A stretch of 64,000 nucleotides of DNA, taken from Anopheles merus. Taxonomy: Eukaryota > Arthropoda > Insecta > Diptera > Culicidae. The translations under genes and the position numbers were made by a program. The notes beneath the pieces were generated by a model. That model did no database searches. It was not told the DNA's origin and worked only from the letters and a program-made list of their open reading frames with translations. Where the stretch lies: NCBI RefSeq assembly GCF_017562075.2, contig NC_054085.1, positions 7,062,259 to 7,126,258 of the forward strand, written 5' to 3'. This document shows positions 33,595-47,300 of the stretch, piece after piece. How positions within the stretch are numbered: position 1 is the stretch's first letter; every line of letters starts with the position of its first letter.

Positions 33595-36350
33595 TCAAAA
33601 ATAGCCTGTTTGTTATTATGTTGACATCTTGTTGTATCCAATACGGATTTTTGAACCGTTGCCCCTGAATTAAAAAAAAAACATCTTTTTAATGGCTAGC
33701 GTATATGTTAGTCATACCAATAGTTTTATGTTGAAGTGCAGCTTTAGTTTTATAAAAAGTGAATAAAATCATATCGCAGATGACAGCAACTATTAGCAAA
33801 TTATAAAACTCCACCAATAAGGTGTCTCATACAGACAACGCTGACTTCTACAGAGTCTGTGGGTAACGATTCACTATAGAATTGAGGAGATACTTCAACA
33901 GGCAGAAAAAGTAAGATTTTTTTTTCTATAGTCAATTTTACAACAAGATAACTGAAAAAGAAATATCGATTTCCAGAATTAACTGTACTACATTGCAGCA
34001 TACAAACACAAAAACCCGAACAATTATTCCAGAACGTTGTTAACCCAATTAAGGAACAATCTCAGCATACTTCTCGCTTACTAGATCGAGAGAAACGATC
34101 AATCTGGAAAGAAAGGCACGTGTCATGACAATAATATGTGCGCAATCATATTTGACCAAGTGCGGTAATTCGTTGCGATTGGGCGAATTGCTTCTGTATC
34201 GTAGTGTCAATACAGAAGTAGTGTTAATTTAATTTTGCAACGCTTCTTGCAAAGCTTCTTGGAAGTTATATTTTTAGCTTCACAATGGAAGATGTAACGG
34301 CGTACACACGAATTTGCAAAGAAAACATCACAAGAGCACGTAGTCCAGCGCGATGCAAACAATACGCTTTAGTTTTGAGCAAATTTGAGTACAAAATTTA
34401 GCTCAAATGGTATTACAGTTCTTTGCATCAAATAATTTGTATCTCCGTTGCAATAGTCACAGATCACCGCACTTGATTTACACTTCACCAAACGCGTCAC
34501 TGGCTGAGGCTGAACTCATTCTTTTACTGTCAACTTAACACTACAAATCCAAGCAATACGATACTCAACGAACCGGCTAAACTACCAGCAACTGATGATT
34601 CCACAATATGTTTCGCAAAATTTTCCTGCCCGACACAGCCGATCTGCACCAGAAGTTTGATCACCAAGCACACTTGCACACCCCAACACGCAAACGAACA
34701 CAAACAGGCTCCAGGTAGGCAAATAGAGAATGAGGAAATATGAGGAGGGAAAAACAGAACGGGATGTCCACTGGTCGAGGCCGAGCGAGCGTTGGGCGCA
34801 AACTACCAAACTACTCTGTGCTCACGGTGTGACAGACAGAAGCCATCAAAAAGGTCGGCCAACGTTGTCCGGTGTTTTATAGATTTGGCCCTTGCGCAAA
34901 GAAAGCATGCAACCTCCAGGGCGGCGCGGGCATGGCACGGAGAAGTCAGTGGCAGTGTGTGCCTAATCCTGTTAGTGAGTGTGGCGATGGAAGGTTCTGA
35001 CAAGCATCCGCACCTGCTGCTAATGCTCCGGTGCAACCGTACCCAGGCGAGTTATATTCTTTGATTTCTGCTGGAGCTGCAGCAGGGGAGGAAAATATTA
35101 TAACTGGGTGTGGAAACAAAAGGCGAAACACAGAAAGCTGGTATCGATCTTGCTAAGCGGCTTGGTCGCTACAGTGTTGCCGTACGGGCCCCGGGAGGGT
35201 TATTGCACACCTGTAACCGACCAGGCGCCTCCTTGAATTCCGCACCGGTCAAACAGCGTTACATCGACACAGGAAGAAGCCGCGCAAGCAGGTGGTTAAG
35301 CAAAACAAAAAAAAAAATAATAACAAAAAAAAACCGGTCACCGACAGTTTGTAACAGCCAGGCGACGGCCGAGCCTATTCGGTGCCGATATTCGGTTTGC
35401 AATGGGGAAACCAAGCTGGTGCCAGAAATAAAAGCAAGGTTCAAGATCGATCGCCGCGCGTTGTGCCATGGGTGGCTTGCGACATTCCTGAGACCGTGCA
35501 TTTCCGTTCCGTGCCTGCGGCTGTCCGCTCAACAGTGTGCCTAATGTCCGTGTTGTCCTTCGGGTTGATTCATCGCGTCAGCGGTTGGCGTTTGCACGGT
35601 CACTCACTGAACCGATCGTGAGCGAAATGCGCAGAGCGACAAATTCAAACTCTCTTGCGATCTTCTTCGTTCGATCGGCAAGCGTCTCTGACCATACAGC
35701 ACGCAGAAAATGTCTCAAAATTGCTGGGAAAATGCTGCTGCCGGAATGCACTGTGACACTGGCTACGTGAGTGGTTCGTTCTCTTGCTCTCTTCGTGAGT
35801 GGCACTCATGCCCCTGGGTAAGCCCCCGCTGCAGGAAGCAGCCGGCGCAGCTGCGGGGTGAAAATCGCGCACTGCGCAACTCGTCCGCATGCCAGATCGC
35901 GATCGCGCTTGCCGAGGTTGGTAAGGGGTGCCCGATTCGCACCGAACGGAAAGCCATTTTTCGGGACCTGGCGCAGATTAGTGAGCGATTCTCAGTGCTG
36001 CTCTCGGTGCGATACGACGTGCGAACGGTTGGTGCGCGCGCTTGTTTCGAGAAACGGAGCAGAAAAAAAAGGAAGAAATTAAGTTCTACAGTAGCGGTTC
36101 GCTTGCCTCTGAGTCTGCCAGTTCCGTGTACCGATTGTCCGGTGGAAAAGTCGATACCGAAGGAAGTTAAGCAAATTCTACACTCCAGGAGCTCTTTCCC
36201 AACTCGTTCGGGAGTGGGAAAACAAAACAGCGCAAAGGAGAACGGAATACAGCAGAGCAAGAGAATCCAGCGCCGTAGATCGATTGATCGCAGGTTCGTG
36301 TGGTTTGCCCTTTGCTAAAGTGTGGCGCGCGTGTGTGCGTACTGTGAAGG
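33595..36350. other. Intergenic region, GC rising toward sqa
   Basis: 33595-34250 is AT-rich and featureless. From about 34600 the GC content rises, and open frames such as 35710-36318 (+) appear, but they overlap frames on the other strand and match nothing known. It is probably regulatory DNA upstream of sqa. Confidence 0.35.
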
Positions 36351-36861
36351 AAGAAATCGTACACGGATGTGTGTGTGTGTGTGAGAGAGAGCGAGAAAGT
36401 CTAACGTTACATAGTTCGCCAATCCATACGTTTGGGTACCTCGGGGTCTTATCTTCCTCTTGAAGTAAGGAAAAACAACGAAAAAGTCAAGTGCGTTTTA
36501 GTACTGCGCTTAGGAAGCAAGTGAAGAAAGAGCAGGTAAAAGGAAGAAATAAAACCCGAAGGAAACACCAGGAACACAATAATCCGGATCGAAGAAGTTG
36601 CGCTATATCCACGTCGCCCTTGTGTGTGTTTTTGTGTGTGAAGCAAAGGAAGAAACAAGAAACAACGGCAACGCAAAAAACGCGAATCGATTGTGTGTTT
36701 TCAGCCACGAACTAATGTCATACTGATACGTGCGAAAGTGTGTGTACGGGTGCGTGTAATTATATTTGCCACTCGGAAGACTCTGATCGACGACAACTAC
36801 CTGTTGTGGTGGAATAGAACAGCGCCACTCAGTAGCAGCAGTATCAGCAGCAAACTTAAAG
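36351..36861 (+). other. sqa: Candidate 5' untranslated exon or promoter region of sqa
   Basis: TG and GA dinucleotide runs lie at 36367-36395, and the sequence then becomes AC- and purine-rich, like insect 5' leaders. A donor-like AAAG/GTGAAT at 36861/36862 could join to the acceptor at 40111. The transcription start and this exon are inferred only. Confidence 0.25.
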
Positions 36862-37400
36862 GTGAATAATTTGTATTGACGTGTTTTAGCTACGAAACTC
36901 CCGATAAATACAGTCAAATTTTTGGTCATTTTAAGGATCATTATGATACTTTTATGAATGGTTTTTGTAGATCAGGTTTTCCTTATTGTACCTTATTCCT
37001 TATGTACCTTTTTTACTTGGTACATGCATTAGAACAATAGCAACTACGCAATTCAGTAGCTTGTGCTCGTTTCACTAGACACCCATTCTTTAAAGCGAGA
37101 TCGATCGCCGGCGATTCCGCAGCCAGCCGGATAGACACGCTGGTTGCAACAGACAGACAAAGCGCTTTCGGTAAAACATTTCCACTGCGAAACCAAGCCT
37201 CCACTTCTGTGTCACGTTTGAACGGACGGCTCAAGAAATGGGGACATTGAAGGGTAAACATCAGCTTGCTTGCACGCTTTCTGTCCCCAAAATGTGACAG
37301 ATAAAGCGGATCCTGCTGCACTACAGTCGGACTATCTCGGAAACCACGTAATTCACGGAGCAAAACCTGAATACACTAAAACGAACACCCCCTCCCCCCC

Positions 37401-37409
<9 letters not shown>

Positions 37410-37431
<22 letters not shown>
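37410..37431. repeat. (CA)n microsatellite
   Basis: A perfect CA run preceded by a C-rich stretch. Confidence 0.85.
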
Positions 37432-37720
37432 TACCGGCCTGCTCTATAATGGCGACATTATGGCGACGAGGCGTAAGGAATGCACTTTTCATCGGTGCGT
37501 CTTTAGCGCCGCGTAATGCACGGGACAATATGCGCACACATACACAACTACAAAGGTACACATTCAAACACGCAACGGCGAAAAGGGAGATCTGTCTGGG
37601 ATGACCCTAAAAAAAAAAAGAACCCGCAGAAAGCAAGAGCGAATCGATGAAAAAGGGACCAAGGTCCGTACCGAACGCCGCCAGCGTTTGAAAGACAGCT
37701 GAGGAGATGGTGAAAAAGAA

Positions 37721-37724
37721 AGAG

Positions 37725-37762
<38 letters not shown>
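37721..37762. repeat. (GA)n microsatellite
   Basis: A GA run of about 30 perfect bases, preceded by imperfect AAAGAGA units. Confidence 0.9.
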
Positions 37763-37765
<3 letters not shown>

Positions 37766-38417
37766 GGGCTGGGTTCGCTCGACGTAAGTGGGCAGCTTGG
37801 AATGTGCAAACAAAAACATACAGAAAAAGATACAGACACTTCCCCGCGGATGCTCTCCGGATGCTGTTCTTGTACGGGGGGATCGTCAGCAACTCCCCGC
37901 CAGATGGCGCGAGCGGATATCGATCGTTTTTAGAACGCAATCGACTAACACCGACCATACCACCGTGTCAGGGGAAGGAAGTGAAGCAGTTCTAACCTTG
38001 AGAAGGGCTTGTGGCAAGATGTTTATTTCTGGCATTTGGGCTGGTATCGTGAGCGATCGAATAGCAGGGCTGGTGTGTTTGTGTGTGCGTTCCATCGAAC
38101 ACGGAGATGATCGGTTCCGTCGCTGTTGCCGTCATCTATTTAGTGATCAATTTCTTTGCAGTTAACCACACAAACACACCGGTGGAACGACGACAATTTG
38201 GGCTTGCGCTTTTGTCGAGCGCGTTACGTCACCAGCACAAACGGTAGGAGAAGGCAGACATGGCCTGTGCCAAAGAAAAGGGTAGTTGTGTTGTGGCCGT
38301 GTACGTCGAACTCATCGCCTCTCGCTCGCCGTCTTCAGCGTTGTCGGCAATTTCCAAAAATAAGCATCCCCATTCCATTCTACTTTTGGTGCCTTTTGAG
38401 CGAAAAGAGTGAGCGAA

Positions 38418-38420
<3 letters not shown>

Positions 38421-38467
<47 letters not shown>
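38421..38467. repeat. (GA)23 microsatellite
   Basis: A perfect 47-base GA alternation, the longest purine-only repeat in the window. Confidence 0.95.
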
Positions 38468-38468
<1 letters not shown>

Positions 38469-40111
38469 AAGACAGGGATGGGTTACTACCAGCAACAAAA
38501 ACATCCCACCCGGTGGCGGTTGAGGTTCGGACCCAGATTCAGGCCGGAATGCCGAAAAGAAAAACGCGTGACGGCGGTGAATGTGTTTTTTTCCGCTCCA
38601 GGGCGCAAATTGGCAAGGTGGTGGTGGCGACTGTGGTGTCCCGCTGCATCCATTTTGTCCATTTTGTGGCAAAGGGTGGGCAGAAACATCGCAAAAAACT
38701 GACACACGCACACAGAGCGAGGGGTCTGTGGGTCCACAAACTATGAATAACGGCGTGTGCGTGTGCCGCCCGTGACGACACGCATATATAGCTGTACGGT
38801 GGTGTGCGTTTGTCAGTTTCGGATAATCGAAACACCTACTTTTTCAGATTAGCTTCGACGCAGTTTGTTTACATTGTGGGATCGCTTCCTTCCGGGCGAT
38901 GATCGTGAACGGTGGTCGCGGTTCGCCATATAAGGGAAAACAGTAGAACGCCACACACGCACAGCCGACGCGTAATAAAACAGCACCAGATTAGCCCGGT
39001 TTGCATCGTAAATCCAACGTAATCCTCCGGGCAGACGTTCCCCATCTGCGGGAAATAAAATCAACGAGCGTCGATAGAGTGGACTTAATCCGGCAGTGTA
39101 GGTGAAAATAGTACAGCAAAAAAAAAAAAACCCACACCAAAAACCACACTTCCGCCACGGGTGAAAGGTGAATGAATGATAAATAAAACGTGCCCCACGC
39201 CACATTGCCCGCACGCGAAGCGACCGGAAGCGGGAAGCAGCTCGGCACAGCGGGTGGCCCTAACCTCGCCCCAAACCGAAGCACCCGGTACCGTTGGCTA
39301 TCCTTTCGCGCGCAAGAGTCAGGGTTGGTAAAAGTTGGCATACTGTCCGACTGTCGAGTGGAGGGGAAGGAGAAGAAAGACGAAAGAGCATGTGTGCGTG
39401 TGTGTTGATGATCGTTTCCCTTCGAATGCCGGTTCGGATCGGATTCGGTCGTCCGTGTCGTGATGGAGGTGAAAGTGAAATGGCGATTGTTTGCGGCGGT
39501 AGGAGAAGTAAAGCGACAAACAATAGTAATCGTAGTAGTAGTAGTAGTTGTAGGAGCAATGGCAACGGGAAGGGCTAGCCCTAGGCTAATTAAACCATGC
39601 GAAGAATTTGAACTCATTGAAGCATTATCGATCGATCGGTGCAGTTCACATCGGCGACTCGGCGACTCGGAGACCGTGCCCCGGCAGCTGTTGTGTACAT
39701 TAGTTGTGGTCCACGCTTACGAGAGGTATGAACGCGGGATTTGGGAGGACTGTTGGGAGGGGCGCGAGATGGTGGCGCTTTCTACGCCGGCTAGGCCGGG
39801 TTTGTAATTCAAGAGCAGTAATTACACACCAATTACGTTTGACAATGAATTAACGGCTTTTCATTGTACTGTTTGCGGTAGCTGCCAACAGGGCAGAGCT
39901 GCTATGAGAAATGATCTATAGGGAAGGTGTACTTCGCGATCGTATTTCATTAACAGAATTGTTGTGAGGAAATTGTATTTATTTGATAAACAGCTTGAGA
40001 ATGTAAAATATTAAAATAATTACTAATTAAGTTATCAAACAAAATTGATTAAGCATTTATTTTAGTTTTTGATTTTTTTGAGCTTTTTTTAATATTTTTT
40101 TCTTTTTTCAG

Positions 40112-40268
40112 ATTAAATATTCAATCAGGGCACGATTGCAGCTAGGAGAAATTAATCAACTAAAAATAAATACAGTACATTGAAGAGGACATTTACAAAC
40201 GTGTTGAAACGTTGAATTAAAACACACAACAGTTGGATTACAGCAGCGGAAAAGCATCAGCAACAAAA
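40112..40268 (+). other. sqa: 5' untranslated part of sqa first coding exon
   Basis: A strong acceptor (TCTTTTTTCAG, ending at 40111) precedes about 157 nt rich in A and C that lead to the ATG at 40269, with AAAA before it. This implies at least one upstream untranslated exon. Confidence 0.5.
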
Positions 40269-40302
40269 ATGATTCACGTGGATGAAACAGATCCCCTCGG
40301 AG
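40269..40302 (+). CDS. sqa: sqa coding exon 1
   Basis: It encodes MIHVDETDPLG and one base of the next codon, then the donor GTAAGT. Joined to 49364 it gives LGDIPPAFPYREVEIKRG without a break, which supports the junction over the 9-kb intron. Confidence 0.75.
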
Positions 40303-43300
40303 GTAAGTTAGCACATTTAGGGTTTTGGTAGAGTTTGCATAACGTTCATGTATAGGATATATTTAATATAGGATATATATTCTCTGAAAAAAGAAACATT
40401 TTTCTGATTCATAACTGTACAAGTCGACTGTCCGACACTTTTGGGCATGTTTAAACTTCATGATAGACATCAATTATTTATATTTATATTTTTGTTGAAG
40501 GTAAACATTCAATTGCAAATTCTAGTGTTTGCTAATGACGTAAGAAAGTGTTTGCCATCCAACACACATTTGAACATTTTATTGCTGCTTTAAGATAATG
40601 ACAACCTGTGAATCAGTTTTTTGACACTTTGACCGCCAGCTTGACATCGCTGTGTGAGCACGTAGTGCATGGAAAGATGAGAGCGATAATTTCTCGCGAG
40701 ACTGGTATCACTATTTTGTTTCAATGCGATAAGCGGCGTAACACATGTCGTACTCGATCTTTCTTTCCCCCTTCATTCGTTCTAAAGAGAATCCCAGATC
40801 ACCACAAATGTGAGTGGTAAGCAAAGCCGTCATACGCTTTCATATGATGGGGCGCTTATGGTGTTAAGTAGAATTGAAAAAAAAAATCACAACCACAATC
40901 ATTGTCATAACTACTATCAGCGACTTCTCATGATGGAGACGCCTAGTACTTTGCCTCTTTTCTCACATTACGGCACACGTGGTTACGCCAGCGTTTCACA
41001 TACTTACGAGACTTATTTTCACCACATAATAAAATCCTTGGTATGGGAGAATTACTCAAATGGAAGACGATTCATAACATCATATGATTATAACATAAAA
41101 TATACGAAGAGATATCGGTGCAGGGTATAAGATATAAATATTGTATGTATGTATTTTCGATAGACACACTATTTTATTTAATCTTTTGTTGTATAAAAAT
41201 TCTAATATAATGTATATAACTGAGTTTTGAAATTTAAAAATTGAAAAAACATAAGATTTTTTTAAATACCATAAGATTTAGAGCAGATGATACTACTCGC
41301 AACCCTTGTAATGTTTAACGGGTGTCTTAGATGATCACAAGAATGTACAATAGTTAGCAAACGTATTACTCGCAACGTCGCAGAAAGAGTGACGCATCCG
41401 ACTGGCGCGTTAAGTGTAAAAATAAAATATTACATTGGATATGGAAGCAATAATACTTAAAGAATAAAGAACTAAAAAATAAATAAAATAACTAGTCGTG
41501 AGCTGCAATATTTGTCACTTGTAGTTCTTTTTAATGTTTGCGACATGTTGGCCATGTTTTTTTTTGCCAAATGTAATGAGTAGAAAGACTGTCATATCAA
41601 AGTAATAAAAAACGGTGTTTTGTTCTGAGTGTCAAACACGTTTTTTGAGCAAAATATGAAAGCCAAACAAAAATTCGAGCTTACCTCACCTTTGGAATAT
41701 TTTTTTCCAATTTTTTTAAGTGTGATAAATTTTATTTTGTGATTTTATTGGCACGATGTTTTAGCAAAATTTAAAGAAATTCAAATGATACACACTTTCA
41801 ATAAAAAATTGTATACAATCAGTACTTTGATTTAAATAACCGGGCGTCTCCATTGTAAAACAGCTTTGTTAATTTTTTGTTCATATTATATATATACTTT
41901 GATATGATTTATTTGTAGATTATTTGTAACATAAGTCATATTTTTTAAATCAAGAGTTTATATGAATCGAAATTGTAAAGAAAAATATTACAATTAAACA
42001 GTAAATGCATTGATAAAAAGCTAGTAGCAATTCATGATTGAATAATGTGAGGAAAAGCAGTTTTTTAGACGATACTTGACATTTTCCAGTATATTCACAT
42101 CTTGCCTGACGAGGTGTGACATTCTTGAGAATATAAACTATCATCTTGAACTTGAAGCAAGCGCTGCCCGTGTATTAACACCTTTAATTGTTACCGGTGT
42201 TACCGTCGGCTTTGTTTGCTCGTTAGTCGCTTTGCACTTTGAGCTGGGTGCGAAAGAATTTACCTATGACAACCTCTACGACCACAAAACAAACAAACGC
42301 GCGCACGACAGCTTACAACCGCCGTTTCCATCTGGCCGGATACAACGCACAGGCTATTTGTTTGCGCGGAAAGGCGTTTCTGTTTTTCTGTCTCCTACGC
42401 TTGTCCAACGCGCAAATGAACCTGGCAGCAAATTTCATGACAATCGGCAACGTTCCCGCGTTTGATGATTAATGTCTAGATGAAGAAAAAAGGCACTAGA
42501 AACTGCGAACGCTATACAGACGGTGATCTTTTTACTGGTGTCCCAAGCCAGTCGGTTTGGTCGACAATTAATAGCGAAAGCATGTTTCGAACGTAAGCAG
42601 AAGTAACACTCTACTTTAGATCTATTCCAACAGCACAAAAATAAGGATTGTTTTATCAAATATGTACACTCTGTTTCATCCATTCTTATGGAAACCGCCT
42701 TTCTATTGCAAAGCCGTGTGGGAGAGGCATAAATATATTCCCCTCGAACACACATTTCACTCATAGAATGTCACGCGCACATATATTGTTCCGTCAAGAT
42801 GGACTTTCGAGTGTGACTGAAATAGGATGAAACATTAATGTTTTTTTTTATGTTCCCGGTCAGCAAAAGAAAGTTGTGCGAAAGATTAATGATTGTCACG
42901 CTGGAGGTCACTTTTACGCTCGTAGCCCATTTCTTTGGTAGATTTTTAGTTTTGCTTTCAAAACTAAAAATAGCGCGTGGGGCAGCAGTGTAGGCAAGGG
43001 GGACGAGTTGTTAAATTGTGTATTGCTAAAGTGCAAGGTCAGTTAGACATTTATTTGTAGTCTTGAAAAGGAGAAACAGAGAGAGCAGACACTGTTTAGA
43101 TATTGCATTGTACTAATATCCTGTAACTTCAGGTTTTATTGATTCATTTTTATTTAAATGCTCGATCTTGTTTGTTTAGTAAAGCGTAAATTGAATTAAT
43201 ATAAATGAAATTTCAAATAATTAGCACGCTAAAAGACATGTTTAGAAACCCCCATGGATGGAAAGTAGTTTTTAGTGCTTCCATCATTCATTTTAGTACA

Positions 43301-44301
43301 TGAATAGCCAATCGGTATTGCATTGGAATAACAAGTGGGCTAAAAATAGACCACATCAAACAAACAGTCACGCAAACAGCTTTGTCTTTTTTTTTGTATT
43401 TGCAAAAAAATATGGCAGTGCTCTGCTGGGACGTGTATTTGTACTATTTGTATTTTTGTGATCGACATAAACCGCTTTTGTAGCATCTCATCCTCATGCG
43501 CAAAGCACTTGCTTTTCTGCTTTTCGATTGTTTTTGTGTGCTACTGTTTCTGAAGCCAGCTTGCTGTTTGTAGCCGGGAAGGTAGAAAACAAAACAACAA
43601 TTTTGCACCCACCGATCGATTTTCACTACAAACCGATAATGTCGATTGTGCGCCGATCGGTAGTTAACGATCGTTTGATTAATATCGTCTACGCTCTGTG
43701 CTCTATCTCATTTCTGCTCCAACACAGGGCATTTCTTTTGTGCAGTTGTGTTTTAGCAACGGCGCGAAACGACAAGTGGATGAGTGATGAACGAAAATTA
43801 GAACCAATCAAGCGTTAGTGAAAAAACCAAGTTGTTTAGAAGCCAAACACAGCGCCAAGATTAATGTCCGAACAAGAGAACGCGGCCAAAAACCTAATGT
43901 TTAAAAAAATGAATGGATTCGATTGAGATGAACCAACGGTATCATCTTTTTTTTCGTTTTTACTGTTGTAGTCACCTCTCCCAGGGCTCCCTACAGCCAA
44001 GGTTACGTGTAGATTGACCCGATTTTTTTGCGAATTTGTTTGGTTAGGTAGAGGTTAGAGCGCACAGAGCAATGGCCGCTTGGTACAGCCAACAAAACAC
44101 ACGTTCATTGAGCGTTCGCGAGCCGGTACATTGAAATCGGACGATGATTGCAATTTCCCGAAATAAAGTCATCGCCATGCTGGGACTCCACCCCAAATTC
44201 CACCCCGGAAGAAGATCGATTACTGAGCGGGGGATAGAAGAGGACGGAGTTATCTAACCTATGAAAGTGATGGGCAAACGGGATAAGCAAAAAAAGACAC
44301 A

Positions 44302-44359
<58 letters not shown>

Positions 44360-47300
44360 AAATGATGCACTTTTCGTCAGAAGCTTGCGTGTCCTTACGA
44401 ACCCATTCCCCATATCACCGAGGGTGGGATGTTGTGAGCCGCGATCTAGCCGCCAATGACATGAGCTGTGCTCAAGGTCATGCCGGGGTGCATTTGCGTT
44501 GGATTGGCCGCCAGTTTGACCGTGGCTAATAATAATTAGCCGGCCGATGTAGATATGTCTTCCCGCTGCCCACGCAAACATTATTTGGTCAATTGAAGCT
44601 GTAATCGATTGGATGAGGAACTATGTGTGGTGGGGCGACGGAGCACCGAGAGACACTGCGAATAATGTTGGTAATTAAGATAAAAATACCATGGATGTTA
44701 GTATTTTGCAAATGGTTTAGGGCGGAAACTATGTGGCAATGTAAATGGTTGGGTACTTTTGAATATTGTTTGTTGCTGAACCATGAAGCTTTTGAAGTAT
44801 CCTTGACGCAAATGAATTAATGTGCTGCTTGTTGCAGCAATTACATTATTGGCAATGCAACTTTACTTCAAGTTATTTTCTAGTTTTCTTTTTTTAAAGA
44901 TTAGTCTGCTGCTTGTTTTGGGCATACTAAGCTCAATTGTACCGCAGATCCGTATCGTGCCAAGAGCCTGTATTTGACTAGGACGAATAGACTGAAAGAC
45001 GATCGATCATGTCAAGGCATTGTAGGAATCATTATTGTAGGTCATTCGATTTAATTAGCCAAAATAGCCTCTTCATTATATTTTTTTCAAAAAACAAAAT
45101 GTATGGCTGCAGTTGGAATTGCTTAATGTTAATTTCAAAATGACCAAACTAACATTTAAAAGATTAAAGGCCATAACATATTTGTTGCTGTGCGCCTGGA
45201 TCTAAATATATCAGGAATATCAGTGACGATACAATCGATGTTTGAGAATATTGGCTTCAATTTTCAATCATAATAACAACACACTATTGGCCTCAGGACC
45301 ATTTTTCGATCGAAAAAAAATCGATAGGAGCTTACGTAAAGCTGAACGTATAACTATTTTTTTTTCATACCCCGACATGAAGTAGATTTCCAACTAGTTC
45401 AGTATTTAGTGTAGGTAAACTATTTTTTAAGATAATTAATTAAATAATTTTTTATCACCAAAACTATTGAAAGAGAACCAAAACATTTACCAACTTGCTT
45501 TTGCATGACGTTTTTCAAAAACATCAACCTTGATTTATGGCATTTTTCTGATATTCGATAATTTTCGCAGATCAATGCGTCGCGGATTTTTCCCATACAA
45601 AGCGTAACGATAGAATTTTTGTAGCATAGCTCATTTTGCTCGTGAAAAAAAAATTGTTAAAAAATTGTGCTAAGGCCGTATAAGAAAATTGCGTTAAAAA
45701 ATACAATCACTCACGATCCTTTGTCCGAATCATAATTCAAACTCCTTTTGCTTGTTATTTTACTCCTCACTCATAGTCGGTCTAGTTTGGCCAAAGGATA
45801 ACGAAATGAAGAGTTTGTATGCCTCTTCATTGTTAAAATTATCAAATAATAGAAGTGTTTCGTTCTTTATATAGCCATTAAACATAGTAAAGGATCTATT
45901 AGAGGCGAATAAGGCGAATAGGTTCAAAGTCTCTATACAACAAAATCTTAACGATCCTGTTTGAATATTGTTTAACCTCTTTTGCTATATTTTTGTTTTT
46001 CATGTTTGCAATATACGTTTTGCTCTGATCTTTTACATTTTTAGTACCGTTTTTTTCGATTCTGAGTTCACTATATTTTTAGTTTAGGAACATTACTTAC
46101 TTACTTATCCGGCGCTACAACCGCTTTGCGGTCTTGGCCCGCCTCAGGAGTGTCCGAAACCGCTCACGGTCTCGCGCCTTCGTCTGTCGGTCCGTTATCC
46201 CGGTCTTAATGGCGGACGCCTCCACGCCATCTTGCCACCTCAATTTGGGCCTACTACGCCTCTTCTGTCCTTGTGAACGGCCTAAAAAAACTTTACGGGC
46301 TAGCAGGGGAACATTATATTTTAATAATTTACTTAATCAAATGGTGGTTGCATTTAAGGCTCTATTATATAAAATTAAATTAAAACAACTATATTAAATT
46401 AATAATATCATGGGACTCGCTATTGCTCCAACGACCCACTTCCCTACAAGTGTTGTGAGATTAATACGGTTACTGATAATTGTCATAGCATGTGTCTAAA
46501 TTATGTTCTTGCTAAATAGCCATAACAGAGCTGCAACTTACCATAAAGCTCAAGAAACAATTAAGAACATACGAAATTGGCAAAGGAAAAAGAACATTTC
46601 TCAATATAAATCGAGTACAAGGGAGGAGAGCACTGAAAATATTTAACTGCCCAAATGTTGTGTCATAAAGCTGTTACAGATTAGTGCTAAAATGCACTTA
46701 AATGTCATGCCATCGTTTGGCAACGCAACGAAGATGAAAACTCTTACAAAAGATTTAACAGCTTCAACTGTTTCTTACCTTTTTCACAAATTTGCATGCC
46801 AAACAACCACGCCATATCGCCATGTAAGGTCTCCTCGAGCTTCTGTTTTCAATTTTTCGGCTGTTTCCTTTCCACCTCGGAAGCTGTATTTTGGTGATTA
46901 AAAGTATTCAAAACCACATGACAGTACATCGTCGGTTGGCCCACCGTGACCCTTACGCTTACATTTTTCCTCCTCCATTTGAATGATGATGCAGTTCGCT
47001 TGCCAACATCATTTCCTCAATCGAGGCAGTAATCAGTCCGTTGCCAAGACGAGCAGGGAAATAAACAGCGTTTTGCATTTGGATTCGGGGAGTGTCTGTT
47101 ATTCCTTCATTTTTATTTATTTTTCACTTGACTCGCGAATTTTCAACGCCAGTTACAGCCGTGTCGACGTCCTCAAGTGATATATTCGTCACCTACTCGG
47201 CGTCACTAAATTCAGGGGAGGGAAGGGGTTGTTGTAAGGCCGTTTGACATGCGGACGTGTATACATACAGTTGGATTAATTAATTCTATTCGGTAGCTAC

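Larger units (their letters stand above)
36862..40111 (+). other. Region upstream of sqa first coding exon, with GA tracts
   Basis: It contains several simple repeats and GC-rich unique sequence at 37800-39800. Open frames here (for example 38156-38746, + strand) read through the GA tracts and are not credible genes. The (GA)n runs could bind GAGA-type factors. No coding exon is supported. Confidence 0.3.

Noticed and set aside
35710..36318. 202-codon plus-strand frame upstream of sqa
   Set aside because: A competing 165-codon frame lies on the other strand; composition is Arg/Ser-rich without motifs, and no conserved start or splice logic was found.
38156..38746. 196-codon plus-strand frame
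   Set aside because: It reads straight through the (GA)23 tract as a run of Arg-Glu; a microsatellite artefact.
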